From Chthoniobacterales bacterium (lineage in GTDB: Bacteria > Verrucomicrobiota > Verrucomicrobiia > Chthoniobacterales > UBA6821), in assembly GCA_021733705.1 (NCBI GenBank), contig JAIPKF010000005.1, positions 1 through 22,199 of the forward strand: a stretch of 22,199 bases of DNA, written 5' to 3'. How positions within the stretch are numbered: the stretch's first letter is position 1; each line of letters starts with the position of its first letter. Below are positions 1-7,231 of this stretch, piece by piece. The notes below the pieces were generated by a model that worked only from the letters and a program-made list of their open reading frames with translations, did no database searches and was not told where the DNA came from. A program made the translations under genes and the position numbers.

Positions 1-20
1 CAGGCTTTATGAGTCCCTAC

Positions 21-111
21 CGCCCCCAATAACAATTCGAGACCAACGCAGTAACGATGAGCTTTTCACAACCCCTAATAGACTTAGCATGAAATGTTCG
101 GATTAAATCTT
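21..111 (+). repeat. Decayed copy (right half) of the dispersed palindromic repeat
   Basis: The stretch TTCGAGACCAACGCAG near 37-52 matches the right half of the complete copy at 21977-22160 at 15 of 16 positions. CATGAAATGTTCGGATTAAA at 89-108 resembles the right terminus, with about four mismatches in 20. The part between them is shortened and diverged, so this is an old, degraded copy whose left half is absent or lies beyond recognition. The rest of 1-204 shows no gene or RNA that I can support. Confidence 0.5.
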
Positions 112-204
112 AAAGCCTCTTTCTCCAAAGTGCGATCTCCAAATTTAAGCATCGCGTTTCCTTTCTAGAGTCACTATCATTACACTTCAAGCTAAAGCTT
201 TTCT

Positions 205-2061
205 ATGACTAATAACCCTCATCCTTTTCATCGCTTTCTAGGAACACTGCTTTGGGGCAATAGTATTGCTCTTGCTTGGGTCTGGGGTTTAGGACTCTTT
301 TTTTCCGTTCAATTCACCGTTGATTTTGGTTTTTTGGGGCTCCTAACTTTTGTAATACTCAACTGCTGCGGATTATTTCTCTTTGGTTTCATCACCAATC
401 AAATTGCAAAACGTGGGGAAGGATCTGAATCACTGGCCAATTTTTTCAGACAATGGTCGCGACCATTTCGGCTCGCTTTTTTCCTCTATCAAATCCTTGC
501 GATTACACTCACGATTTTTGCACTCATTCGTTATGCATGGCAACCGCTCCATTTTCAGCCCAATGCGCTTTACCTTCCTCTGACAACTCTTGTTATTTTG
601 GCTGGAAGTATTCTCTTTGGTGAAGAATTTAATATACGCCGTATCAAATATAGTCATGGATGCCTCTTCCTTTTCATTGCTGGAGCCATTGGTATTATTT
701 TCTCTCACGTTGGAGCAGCCTACTGGAATGGTCTATCTGTTCCAGGGAGACTCTCAACCCATGATCTCAACTTCTACGGTTATCTAATTCCCATTTGCAT
801 CGGCTTTCTCATTGGTCCATGGCTTGACTTACAACAATGGCAACGCGCCATTGAGATTAGGCGTGAGAATCTTTCAATCACACTCTCATATGCTGTAGGA
901 GCCGTTATTTTTGGAATAATTCTTCTTTTCCATGGAGTCCTTGCCCTCTGGGCACTTTCTGGAGGAGCAAACCGCCTCATCCACTCAGGTATTGCAGGCT
1001 ATACCTATTCCGAAGATTTGTTGACACGAGTATTTTCAGAAACTTCCTCCACCAGCCCATGGCTTTTTGGTGCTTACATGACTTTTTTGGTGATTTGTGG
1101 ACTAACAACACTTGATAGTGGCTACATCGCCCTTCGATGGTTTTTAAAAAGTAATGCCAATCGAAGCTCCCATCCCATTTTTTCTTTAATCCCATCCTGG
1201 TTTCTCACCTCTCCTATTTTACCGTTCATCTTCTGTGGTATTGTTGCGTTAAGTGCTGCGGCTATCGAACTGGAGCTGGAATACTTTATGATTTTCTACG
1301 CGACTTTTTTTGTGGGTTACGAAGCACTTTCAATTGGCAGAGCTTTTATGAATGGCCCAGTTAATGTTATTCCTCAGGTTAAAATGTTTTGTATAGGTTC
1401 CCTTGCTGTTGTCATTTTTTCTTATGGATATTTTTTACATCAACCTATTTTTCAAATACTCGGTTCTCTCATGCCATTAGGTTATGTCTTTTGGTTGATG
1501 CTCAAACCAACAGCAGCAGAGGAATTTATTTCAGGCAATGAAGAATTAGAAGAGGTAACACTCCTGCAGAAGACTTCGACTGCTCCATCAGCAACAGTGG
1601 CTTTAACAGCCATCCCAACGACTGATTCTCTCACTCATTCCATTACAGGTCATTTTGAGGGAAAATGGTTCGTGCATACCTTCATTGCAACGTATGCTGA
1701 CACCAATTCTGTCGGCAATGTTTACTTTGGTATGTATGCCATGTGGGTCGGTAAAACACGTGAACTTTTCTTCAATCAAGTCATGCCGAAGTTCAACTTG
1801 AAAGAGACCCCTTACTATATTTTAACACGCTCCTTTGAACATAAATTCGTACGTGAAACACGTGAATTCGAAACAGTCAGTGTTAGAATTCGTGTTGCGA
1901 GTTATAACCGTAAGTTTGTTACCTTAGAACATGAAATCTACGACTCTGAAGGACATCTCCTAGGAAAAGGAAATCAAGGACTTCTCTTTGTTTCTTCAAC
2001 AAATTATAAAATGCTCGATATTCCTCAAGATATCGTCACCGCTTTTATGGTGCATGCTTAG
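205..2061 (+). CDS. SSS-like multi-spanning membrane protein fused to a C-terminal hotdog thioesterase domain
   Basis: The protein has 618 residues. Residues about 13-440 contain some ten or more hydrophobic segments. Short motifs recall the sodium:solute symporter (SSS, LeuT-fold) family: GPWLDLQQWQRA around 205-216 and TTLDSGY around 301-307. A polar linker of about 40 residues follows (roughly 440-480). From about residue 482 to the end there is a 4HBT/FatM-like hotdog domain: YADTNSVGNVYFGMYAMW matches the family active-site pattern (DTD.xGHVxxxxY), with Asp499 as the candidate catalytic acid. Hotdog enzymes cleave acyl-CoA or acyl-carrier-protein thioesters; membrane symporters move solutes. 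I infer that the thioesterase is tethered to the cytoplasmic face and may act on a substrate linked to the transporter. I do not know a characterised fusion of this kind. The transporter assignment is weaker than the hotdog assignment. No Shine-Dalgarno precedes the ATG. The TAG stop lies in a repeat end. Confidence 0.75.
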   Translation: MTNNPHPFHRFLGTLLWGNSIALAWVWGLGLFFSVQFTVDFGFLGLLTFVILNCCGLFLFGFITNQIAKRGEGSESLANFFRQWSRPFRLAFFLYQILAITLTIFALIRYAWQPLHFQPNALYLPLTTLVILAGSILFGEEFNIRRIKYSHGCLFLFIAGAIGIIFSHVGAAYWNGLSVPGRLSTHDLNFYGYLIPICIGFLIGPWLDLQQWQRAIEIRRENLSITLSYAVGAVIFGIILLFHGVLALWALSGGANRLIHSGIAGYTYSEDLLTRVFSETSSTSPWLFGAYMTFLVICGLTTLDSGYIALRWFLKSNANRSSHPIFSLIPSWFLTSPILPFIFCGIVALSAAAIELELEYFMIFYATFFVGYEALSIGRAFMNGPVNVIPQVKMFCIGSLAVVIFSYGYFLHQPIFQILGSLMPLGYVFWLMLKPTAAEEFISGNEELEEVTLLQKTSTAPSATVALTAIPTTDSLTHSITGHFEGKWFVHTFIATYADTNSVGNVYFGMYAMWVGKTRELFFNQVMPKFNLKETPYYILTRSFEHKFVRETREFETVSVRIRVASYNRKFVTLEHEIYDSEGHLLGKGNQGLLFVSSTNYKMLDIPQDIVTAFMVHA

Positions 2062-2085
2062 CCCGCATATTTTATGCTGAAGCAT
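2054..2085. terminator. Hairpin between convergent genes, possible bidirectional terminator
   Basis: ATGCTTAGC at 2054-2062 pairs with GCTGAAGCAT at 2076-2085, leaving one bulged base. An alternative tighter hairpin is ATGCT/AGCAT at 2074-2085. It lies exactly between the stop codons of the two convergent genes. There is no convincing T-tract on either strand, so intrinsic termination is only a possibility. Confidence 0.3.
2059..2080. repeat. Solo terminus of the dispersed repeat
   Basis: TAGCCCGCATATTTTATGCT matches the terminal repeat of the complete copies (TAGCCCGCATATTTCATACC form) with three mismatches in 20. No body of the element follows. The first three bases are the in-frame TAG stop of the upstream fusion gene. 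It may be a remnant of a deleted copy. Confidence 0.6.
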
Positions 2086-3428
2086 CATGATTTGATAATG
2101 CCTACAGGTGTTAAAATAGCATCTGTCATTCCATGAAGTAATTTTTTATCTGCAGAACAAAGTGTAGCAAGTCCACCACCGAGAGTGACTTTTTCTTCTG
2201 AGACAAAATAATACGGAGTGAGGCGTACACGTGCTGGCATTTCGGTAATTTCTCTAGATCGACTGAAATAAGGTTGAGTCGTTAGTGTAGAACGATGGAA
2301 GCGCTGGAGAAGATGAGGATGTGTTTCATATTCATCAAGTGCTACTTGAAGCACCTCCTGCCATTCTTTTTTTGAAAGATCACTCCCTAAGGCCACGCCT
2401 CGCGATCCCCAAGCACGAGCGTCAAAACCACTAATTTTAATAACGAGATTACGTTCCTGTTGACTTAAATTGCTAACCCCCTTCCATGACTGCACTTCTA
2501 GGCGTGGATAGACTGCATGCGGAGGTAATGGCATAGGATCCAAGATCCAACTATAGGGGATGATTTCTTTTAATTGCTCCCATCCTCGCTCTGTGAGGTT
2601 CCTGATCCAAAAATCCTCAAGAGGCTTCATCCAAAAAAGGGCGAACCAAAGTTTTTCTTCAAGTTGCGGCTTAGGTGGTGGAGTCATCGAAATCTCTCCA
2701 CTACATATTCGTACAAAAAGATCAGCGGCACACTCCACATTAGCAATATCAAAGAGTTCAAAGAAACGATATACCCGAGAAGCCCATTTTTTCTGATAGT
2801 TCGTAGAGAGCAACCTCCATCTTATTTCGGGAAAGTATTGTTGCAGCTCTTCTATCAGGTAGAGCATTTCCGGACGATATGTTGCAGATTCTTCGGAAAC
2901 CAAAATATCTCCTTCTTGATTTCCTTTAAAAATTGATTGAAATCCATGAAGCATTCCTTGTGGACCTCCCAGAATGGAATAACCAAGACCCGTGTATATT
3001 TTTTGCAACCATGACGTAAGCCCGATGCCACCTGGAATTTGGTCGAGTTCACAGATCACAAAACCATCCTTTGTGAGAAGGAGATCAGGTCGAATCACCG
3101 ATGCTGTCACTCCACGAAAAATTTTAGAACGAGCAAGTTCTATGAGTTCAGGCGGCTTTCCCCGATCTAATAATGAAGCAATCCAAGAGGGCTGTTTTCC
3201 TTCAACGCTCTGCCGATAGAGAAGATCACATGCTTTATTAAACGCATGCAAACGATCTCCTAGTTTTTCTAATTTCTTTTGAAGCTCTTTAGAAATTAAA
3301 AATGGAGCTGGTGACTGCCTCCAGGTTTTCTGATCAAAGAGACCTTGTTCCGGCATTGATGTTTGCAACGTCTGATAGATTTTTTGCTCTTCTAGAGAGG
3401 CAAGTCGAGAGGGAGAAGGAGCATTCAT
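2085..3428 (-). CDS. ATP-grasp-like protein, circularly permuted type (function unknown)
   Basis: The protein has 447 residues from the ATG at 3428; a TTG two codons upstream is less likely. RPDLLLTKDGFVICELDQIP around residues 113-132 resembles the part of circularly permuted ATP-grasp proteins that carries acidic metal and nucleotide ligands. LVIKISGFDARAWGSRGVAL around 328-347, followed by EW and LLQRFH, resembles the lysine and glycine-rich nucleotide loop of the same fold. Such enzymes form amide or peptide bonds (for example glutathionylspermidine synthase-like ligases), but the substrate cannot be read from the sequence. No signal peptide or membrane segment is visible. It converges on the transporter-thioesterase gene with a 23-bp gap and is divergent from the small gene at 3541. 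The family match rests on pattern recognition, so treat it as moderate to low. Confidence 0.5.
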   Translation of the reverse strand: MNAPSPSRLASLEEQKIYQTLQTSMPEQGLFDQKTWRQSPAPFLISKELQKKLEKLGDRLHAFNKACDLLYRQSVEGKQPSWIASLLDRGKPPELIELARSKIFRGVTASVIRPDLLLTKDGFVICELDQIPGGIGLTSWLQKIYTGLGYSILGGPQGMLHGFQSIFKGNQEGDILVSEESATYRPEMLYLIEELQQYFPEIRWRLLSTNYQKKWASRVYRFFELFDIANVECAADLFVRICSGEISMTPPPKPQLEEKLWFALFWMKPLEDFWIRNLTERGWEQLKEIIPYSWILDPMPLPPHAVYPRLEVQSWKGVSNLSQQERNLVIKISGFDARAWGSRGVALGSDLSKKEWQEVLQVALDEYETHPHLLQRFHRSTLTTQPYFSRSREITEMPARVRLTPYYFVSEEKVTLGGGLATLCSADKKLLHGMTDAILTPVGIIKS

Positions 3429-3540
3429 GTTCAAAGAATTGTGGTTCCTTTAATTCTATTAACAAAAGATTTTTATATCGAGTGTGGAGTGGTTATTGTA
3501 CTACATTTGGCACATCACAGGAACCTCAACCCGATTGATT

Positions 3541-3861
3541 ATGTTTGAAGCAGGAGAAAAAATTATCTGTATTAATGATACATTTGAAGCATTGCACCGA
3601 AAGATTTACCGTGAGCTTCCCAAAAAAGGGACTGTTTATACAGTTCGGGAATGTTCTCTCGGTCGACTTAAAACAGGTGCTACGAATCCTGGAGTGAGTT
3701 ACCGCATTCTTCTAGAAGAAATTTTTAATGATCTTGATCCTTACATGGAAGAAGAAATGGCTGAGGAACTCGGTTTTCGATCGGATCGCTTTGCTCCCGT
3801 CATCGGAATCGAAGAACAAGATCAAGTAAAAAATACAGAAGCTATCGGGGTCAATTATTAA
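3541..3861 (+). CDS. Small conserved-looking hypothetical protein
   Basis: The protein has 106 residues. The start chosen is the ATG at 3541 (MFEAGEKIICIND); an in-frame upstream ATG at 3484 would add 19 residues of low-quality sequence. The N-terminal half, with GEKIICIND and LPKKGTVYTVRECSLGR, has the look of a small beta-barrel or SH3-like domain seen in many short bacterial and phage proteins of unknown role. The C-terminal third is acidic (EEIFNDLDPYMEEEMAEELG). No signal peptide or membrane segment is visible. It shares a divergent promoter region with the ATP-grasp-like gene. Its TAA stop is formed by the first bases of the adjacent repeat at 3859, so the original C-terminus may have been altered by insertion. 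I do not recognise the family by name. Confidence 0.6.
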   Translation: MFEAGEKIICINDTFEALHRKIYRELPKKGTVYTVRECSLGRLKTGATNPGVSYRILLEEIFNDLDPYMEEEMAEELGFRSDRFAPVIGIEEQDQVKNTEAIGVNY

Positions 3862-3993
3862 CCCGGATATTTCATACTGATCGTGACGAGGAGGCCGCGA
3901 AGGCTGATGGGGCAAGGCGAGCGATGAAGTCTGACAACGGCTCTATGTTGCATACTGCCCGAGGAAGACTTCGAGCTCAACGCAGCATCCATC
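3859..3993 (+). repeat. Dispersed palindromic repeat, copy lacking its right end
   Basis: It begins TAACCCGGATATTTCATACT and follows the complete copy at 21977 closely through the central arm (GAAGTCT at 3926-3932, AGACTTC at 3966-3972) to about 3993. The right terminal repeat is then missing or unrecognisable up to the stop of the minus-strand gene at 4047. The apex differs from the complete copy but keeps a small inverted repeat, TATG at 3944-3947 and CATA at 3951-3954. Its first three bases are the stop codon of the gene at 3541. It lies in a convergent gap. Confidence 0.85.
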
Positions 3994-4046
3994 AGGTGTT
4001 CGCAAGCCGCAGCAGAATCTGATATATACTTTGCTATTTCTGATGC

Positions 4047-5159
4047 TCACTCAAAAGAGCTTCTCTCTAGTCGCATTTCTTCAAGAGATTTTTTAAAAAG
4101 TGAAGTGTTTTCTTTATCTCTAACGGCTTCGCATGAGAAGGCTTTTCTTAAACCGGATCCCGTAAAAGGTTTTACTCCAAAAAATTTCTTTTTTGGAGAT
4201 TTAGATTCGGCAGCAGGAATGGATTCTCCCTTTTTAATAGAATCTAACAAAGGAGTCGTTTCCGTTAACCCGGATATTTCTATTTTATTCTTTTTAAATG
4301 GATTATTTAAAGAATCTAATCTTCCTTGATCACTCTTTATTTGAGCTGAGCCTATAGAGGATAATCTATTTTCAGTATCCTTAGGAGTAACCTCAATTTT
4401 TCCAATACTTCCATACATGGGTCGATGATTCATTAAGACGGAATCTAAATGCAAGTCTCTTTCTTTTAAGGCATCATTGAGTCCTATTTTCTTATGTCTA
4501 TTTTCTAAAAGATGCTCGCTTTCATTGCAACACGAGGATTTTAGTTGTGAATAAAACAGCCCCATAAAAAAACTAACTATTTCTCTCCACTCCAACGAAG
4601 TTCCTACTGATTCCTCTAACCCAGCGCTAGCAGTACAAGATGAGACCAAAGCATGAAAAGTAATAATATTTGATTTTAAATAAGGATCACAACAGATCGC
4701 ATTGCTAGCTATAGAAAAACCACTGAAAGAAATTTCACTAACATGTTCCAGAGAAGGAATAGAACCCTCCTGATTCTTCTCTTTGGGGATATTTATTATT
4801 TCCAACACATCCATTTCATCCACAGGGGTAGAGTCAATACAAACTTTTGATGAAGAAAGATTCAGCAACCAATGAGAATAACACTTCATAGAAACACGAT
4901 CTACAAGGGTGAGTAAGTGATTTATATTTTCACTTCTAAAAGGGATATAGCAATATTCACCAGGATTACCGGTGCGCAGGATATCCTCCATGGAGGCAGT
5001 ATAAAAGTTATTTGAATCATCTTGCTCCACACTATTTAGAAAAGAAGAGTAATCAAAATAAGTTGGATCGTGATTCGATTCATTACTGAAAGCATTTTGT
5101 AAAAATGTTAAGTTTAGGAAACATACTAAAAAGGATGTAATTAGGAATAGAAGAGGCAC
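4047..5159 (-). CDS. Orphan, apparently exported cysteine- and serine-rich protein
   Basis: The protein has 370 residues with a GTG start at 5159; the upstream in-frame stretch contains no ATG. Residues 1-25 look like a signal peptide: a hydrophobic core (LLFLITSFLVCFLNLTFL) and a possible cleavage site after AFS. The rest is hydrophilic with no repeats or motif that I recognise. It has many cysteines, including CC pairs in AICCDP and SSCCNE, and a lysine- and serine-rich C-terminal third. Base composition is visibly more A+T-rich than in the housekeeping neighbours. Repeat copies lie on both sides (3859-3993; 5195-5282 and 5357-5475), and a 16-nt copy of the repeat end is embedded in the coding region at 4265-4280. 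This looks like an accessory, fast-evolving or horizontally acquired gene. A secreted effector or surface protein is possible, but nothing proves a function. Confidence 0.55.
   Translation of the reverse strand: MPLLFLITSFLVCFLNLTFLQNAFSNESNHDPTYFDYSSFLNSVEQDDSNNFYTASMEDILRTGNPGEYCYIPFRSENINHLLTLVDRVSMKCYSHWLLNLSSSKVCIDSTPVDEMDVLEIINIPKEKNQEGSIPSLEHVSEISFSGFSIASNAICCDPYLKSNIITFHALVSSCTASAGLEESVGTSLEWREIVSFFMGLFYSQLKSSCCNESEHLLENRHKKIGLNDALKERDLHLDSVLMNHRPMYGSIGKIEVTPKDTENRLSSIGSAQIKSDQGRLDSLNNPFKKNKIEISGLTETTPLLDSIKKGESIPAAESKSPKKKFFGVKPFTGSGLRKAFSCEAVRDKENTSLFKKSLEEMRLERSSFE
4265..4280 (+). repeat. Repeat terminus embedded in a coding sequence
   Basis: TTAACCCGGATATTTC is an exact 16-base match to the end of the dispersed repeat. 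It lies inside the minus-strand orphan gene, where it is read as EISGL near residues 294-298 without breaking the frame. No second terminus or body is recognisable nearby. A random exact match of this length in 22 kb is very unlikely, so it may be a remnant of an excised or deleted copy. Confidence 0.5.
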
Positions 5160-5194
5160 AAAAATCGAAAGAGATAAAAAAGTGGAATGGAAGT

Positions 5195-5282
5195 CAATTC
5201 TGATATTTTATACTAATCACGACAAGGATACAGCGAAGGCTGATGGGGCAACGCAGGTGATTGGTATGAAATATGCGGGTTA
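5195..5282 (+). repeat. Short internal-deletion derivative of the dispersed repeat (about 88 bp)
   Basis: The left end is diverged (TTCTGATATTTTATACTAATC), but the right end is intact (GGTATGAAATATGCGGGTTA). The inner left arm (GCGAAGGCTGATGGGGCAA) joins directly to AACGCAGGTGATT of the right arm, so the whole central arm is missing. It lies just upstream of the GTG start of the orphan gene and could contribute to its 5' region. The rest of 5160-5537 outside this and the next copy shows no gene. Confidence 0.8.
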
Positions 5283-5356
5283 AACTTGTCAACTTGATAG
5301 AAAATGTGTTCTAATAAATCTCTTTTTCATGCTCGTTGAGTACTTTAAAAGGGAGT

Positions 5357-5475
5357 TAAACCGCATATTTCATACTGATTCGTCGCGAAGCGCCGCGAAG
5401 GCTCATGGGAGTCTAACGCAGCATCCATCTGGCTTGCCGGATTCCGTAGGTGATCATTATAAAATAGGCGGGTTA
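5357..5475 (+). repeat. Mid-size derivative of the dispersed repeat (about 119 bp)
   Basis: It begins TAAACCGCATATTTCATACT and ends GGCGGGTTA. The right arm GAGTCTAACGCAGCATCCAT matches the arm subtype of the inverted copy at 10285-10466, not that of 21977-22160, so it derives from that subtype by loss of the central arm. It lies 62 bp upstream of the tRNA gene. Confidence 0.8.
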
Positions 5476-5537
5476 AGGCTTCCACTAGTAGCAACGGCAG
5501 TCTCTGTTGCATGAAAAATAGAATTTTTTTAAAATTT

Positions 5538-5610
5538 GGGGGTATAGCTCAACGGTTAGAGCAGCCGGCTCATAACTGGTTGGTTCCTGGTTCGAATCCA
5601 GGTACCCCCA
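5538..5610 (+). tRNA. tRNA with CAU anticodon (elongator Met, or Ile2)
   Basis: A complete 73-nt cloverleaf is present. The acceptor is GGGGGTA (5538-5544) with TACCCCC (5603-5609), and the D-arm is GCTC/GAGC. The anticodon stem is GCCGG/CTGGT with loop CTCATAA and anticodon CAT at 5571-5573. The T-arm is CCTGG-TTCGAAT-CCAGG and the discriminator is A. The 3' CCA is not encoded. The paired first acceptor base and the wobble-containing anticodon stem exclude the initiator tRNA. Elongator tRNA-Met and the lysidine-modified tRNA-Ile that reads AUA share this anticodon and cannot be separated with confidence from sequence alone. Confidence 0.95.
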
Positions 5611-5742
5611 CTAATCCTGAACTTTCATGAGTTGTTCCCAACCTGAGTTATCAGTTGTCAGAAAATGAGATTACGTTAATAATACTCAGCTACCTCTTTT
5701 CCGTTTTTTAAAAAGATTTACTCAACTTAAAATTATAACTTT

Positions 5743-6987
5743 ATGAGCTCCTCCGTAACGTTGGAACAACCAGATACGCTAGCCCGTACGCTACAACAGT
5801 TAGAACAGACTTCTTCTGAACTCGGAGAAAAAATGTCACTCAACATGGGGCCATCCCATCCTGCTACCCATGGTGTTTTAAGACTAGAGCTTGATCTAGA
5901 TGGTGAAATCATCACCAATGTCGTTACGCATATCGGCTATCTTCATCGTGGTGATGAAAAAATTGCTGAGAATATGACTTACAATCAGTTCATCCCGTAC
6001 ACAGATCGACTCGACTACCTTGCTCCACTCGCCAACAATGTCGCTTACGCGCTTGCCGTTGAAAAACTTCTTGGATGGGAAATTCCTCCTCGTGGAAAAA
6101 CCATTCGTGTCATCTGCTGCGAATTAGCTCGGATCTCTGCTCACCTTCTTGGGATTGGTTCCGCCAGCATGGATATTGGGGCTATTTCGATTTTCTTATA
6201 TACTTTTGCAGAACGTGAAAAGATTTATAACCTCTGTGAACTTCTTACTGGAGCACGTTTCACTACGAGCTACACACGTGTAGGAGGACAAGTCCGTGAC
6301 CTACCAGAGGGATTCGCTGAACAACTCAAAGATTTTTTAAAGAATTTTCAACCAGTTCTTGAGGAAATTAATAAACTTCTTACGCGTAATCGTATTTTTG
6401 TGGATCGAACACGTGATCTTGGAATTATTTCTAAAAGTGATGCTATTAGCTATGCCTTAACTGGCCCCAATCTTCGAGGCTCTGGGATAGAGCACGATCT
6501 TCGCAGAGCAAATCCGTACCTTGACTACGAACGTTACGATTTTGAAATTCCCATCGGAAGTGTTGGTGATTGTTACGATCGTTACCTCGTTCGCATGGAA
6601 GAGATGCGCCAAAGCGTCCGTATTTTAGAACAAGCGATTCATTCCTTGCCGTCTGGCCCTATAAATGCTGTTGATCCTAAAAACATCCCTCCTCAAAAAG
6701 AGGCTGTTCTAGAAAAAATGGAAGAGCTTATTCACCATTTTATCATTACAACAGAGGGAATTGATGCCCCTGCGGGAGAAATTTATTTTGGAGCTGAAAA
6801 CCCCAAAGGAGAACTCGGTTTTTATATCCATAGCAAAGGAGGAGGCGTTCCCTACCGTCTTAAAATCCGCGGACCCTCTTTCATAAACTGTAGTATTCTT
6901 CAAAAGCTACTACCAGGTTGTATGGTCTCTGATATTGTAGCAGTGATTGGAAGTTTAGACTTTATCTTTGGAGAATGCGATCGGTAG
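5743..6987 (+). CDS. nuoD: NADH-quinone oxidoreductase subunit D (complex I 49-kDa subunit)
   Basis: The protein has 414 residues, normal length for NuoD. It has the family hallmarks NMGPSHPATHG (34-44), HIGYLHRGDEKIAEN (63-77) and YTDRLDYL, with Tyr92 as the expected quinone-site tyrosine and His39/His43 in the loop lining the quinone pocket. It ends with the conserved DIVAVIGSLDFIFGECDR. NuoD sits in the peripheral arm next to NuoB and NuoH and shapes the quinone-reduction chamber. About 30 residues precede the conserved core; the ATG at 5743 is the only reasonable upstream start, and it lacks a Shine-Dalgarno. No other nuo gene lies next to it, so the subunit is encoded away from the rest of the complex, or this is a split operon. 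In this window its quinone would come from the futalosine pathway (mqnP, mqnC). Confidence 0.96.
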   Translation: MSSSVTLEQPDTLARTLQQLEQTSSELGEKMSLNMGPSHPATHGVLRLELDLDGEIITNVVTHIGYLHRGDEKIAENMTYNQFIPYTDRLDYLAPLANNVAYALAVEKLLGWEIPPRGKTIRVICCELARISAHLLGIGSASMDIGAISIFLYTFAEREKIYNLCELLTGARFTTSYTRVGGQVRDLPEGFAEQLKDFLKNFQPVLEEINKLLTRNRIFVDRTRDLGIISKSDAISYALTGPNLRGSGIEHDLRRANPYLDYERYDFEIPIGSVGDCYDRYLVRMEEMRQSVRILEQAIHSLPSGPINAVDPKNIPPQKEAVLEKMEELIHHFIITTEGIDAPAGEIYFGAENPKGELGFYIHSKGGGVPYRLKIRGPSFINCSILQKLLPGCMVSDIVAVIGSLDFIFGECDR

Positions 6988-7231
6988 TAATCCTAAAAAA
7001 TAGAGTCACATTTTTCGGCCTTATCCTAAGAAAAATCAGAGCACCTCTAACGCACCCTGCTAAATTTAACAGACGATCGATGAGATAATCTTTTTGCGTT
7101 TGAGGATTGTGGTTCCTCCAAGAGTGTGATTTCATAATGGCCCATTTTTGCGTTTTTGAAGAAGCCCCACATAGCCCTTCTTCATAACACTTCCTAATAG
7201 CACCCTCTTCCATTTTTAATCATTTTTTATA
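6988..7231. other. Intergenic gap nuoD-tig, no supported gene
   Basis: An 83-codon minus-strand reading frame (7213 down to 6962) covers this gap but overlaps the end of nuoD, has no recognisable motif and an odd composition. Its start would lie 18 bp from the tig start, in divergent orientation. It could be a small unknown gene or a decayed one. I see no RNA gene or terminator here. Confidence 0.3.

Noticed and set aside
3859..5475. CRISPR array from repeated palindromic units
   Set aside because: The units are long, dispersed, on both strands, of different lengths and lack regular spacers; no cas genes are present.
5507..5537. Promoter TTGCAT-N17-TAAAAT before the tRNA
   Set aside because: The -10 box ends only two bases before the mature tRNA, so transcription would begin inside the tRNA.
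5538..5610. Initiator tRNA-fMet
   Set aside because: The first acceptor pair is formed and the anticodon stem lacks three consecutive G-C pairs, unlike initiator tRNA.
6962..7213. 83-codon minus-strand ORF in the nuoD-tig gap
   Set aside because: It overlaps the end of nuoD and has no motif and no recognisable family; noted only as an uncertain intergenic content.
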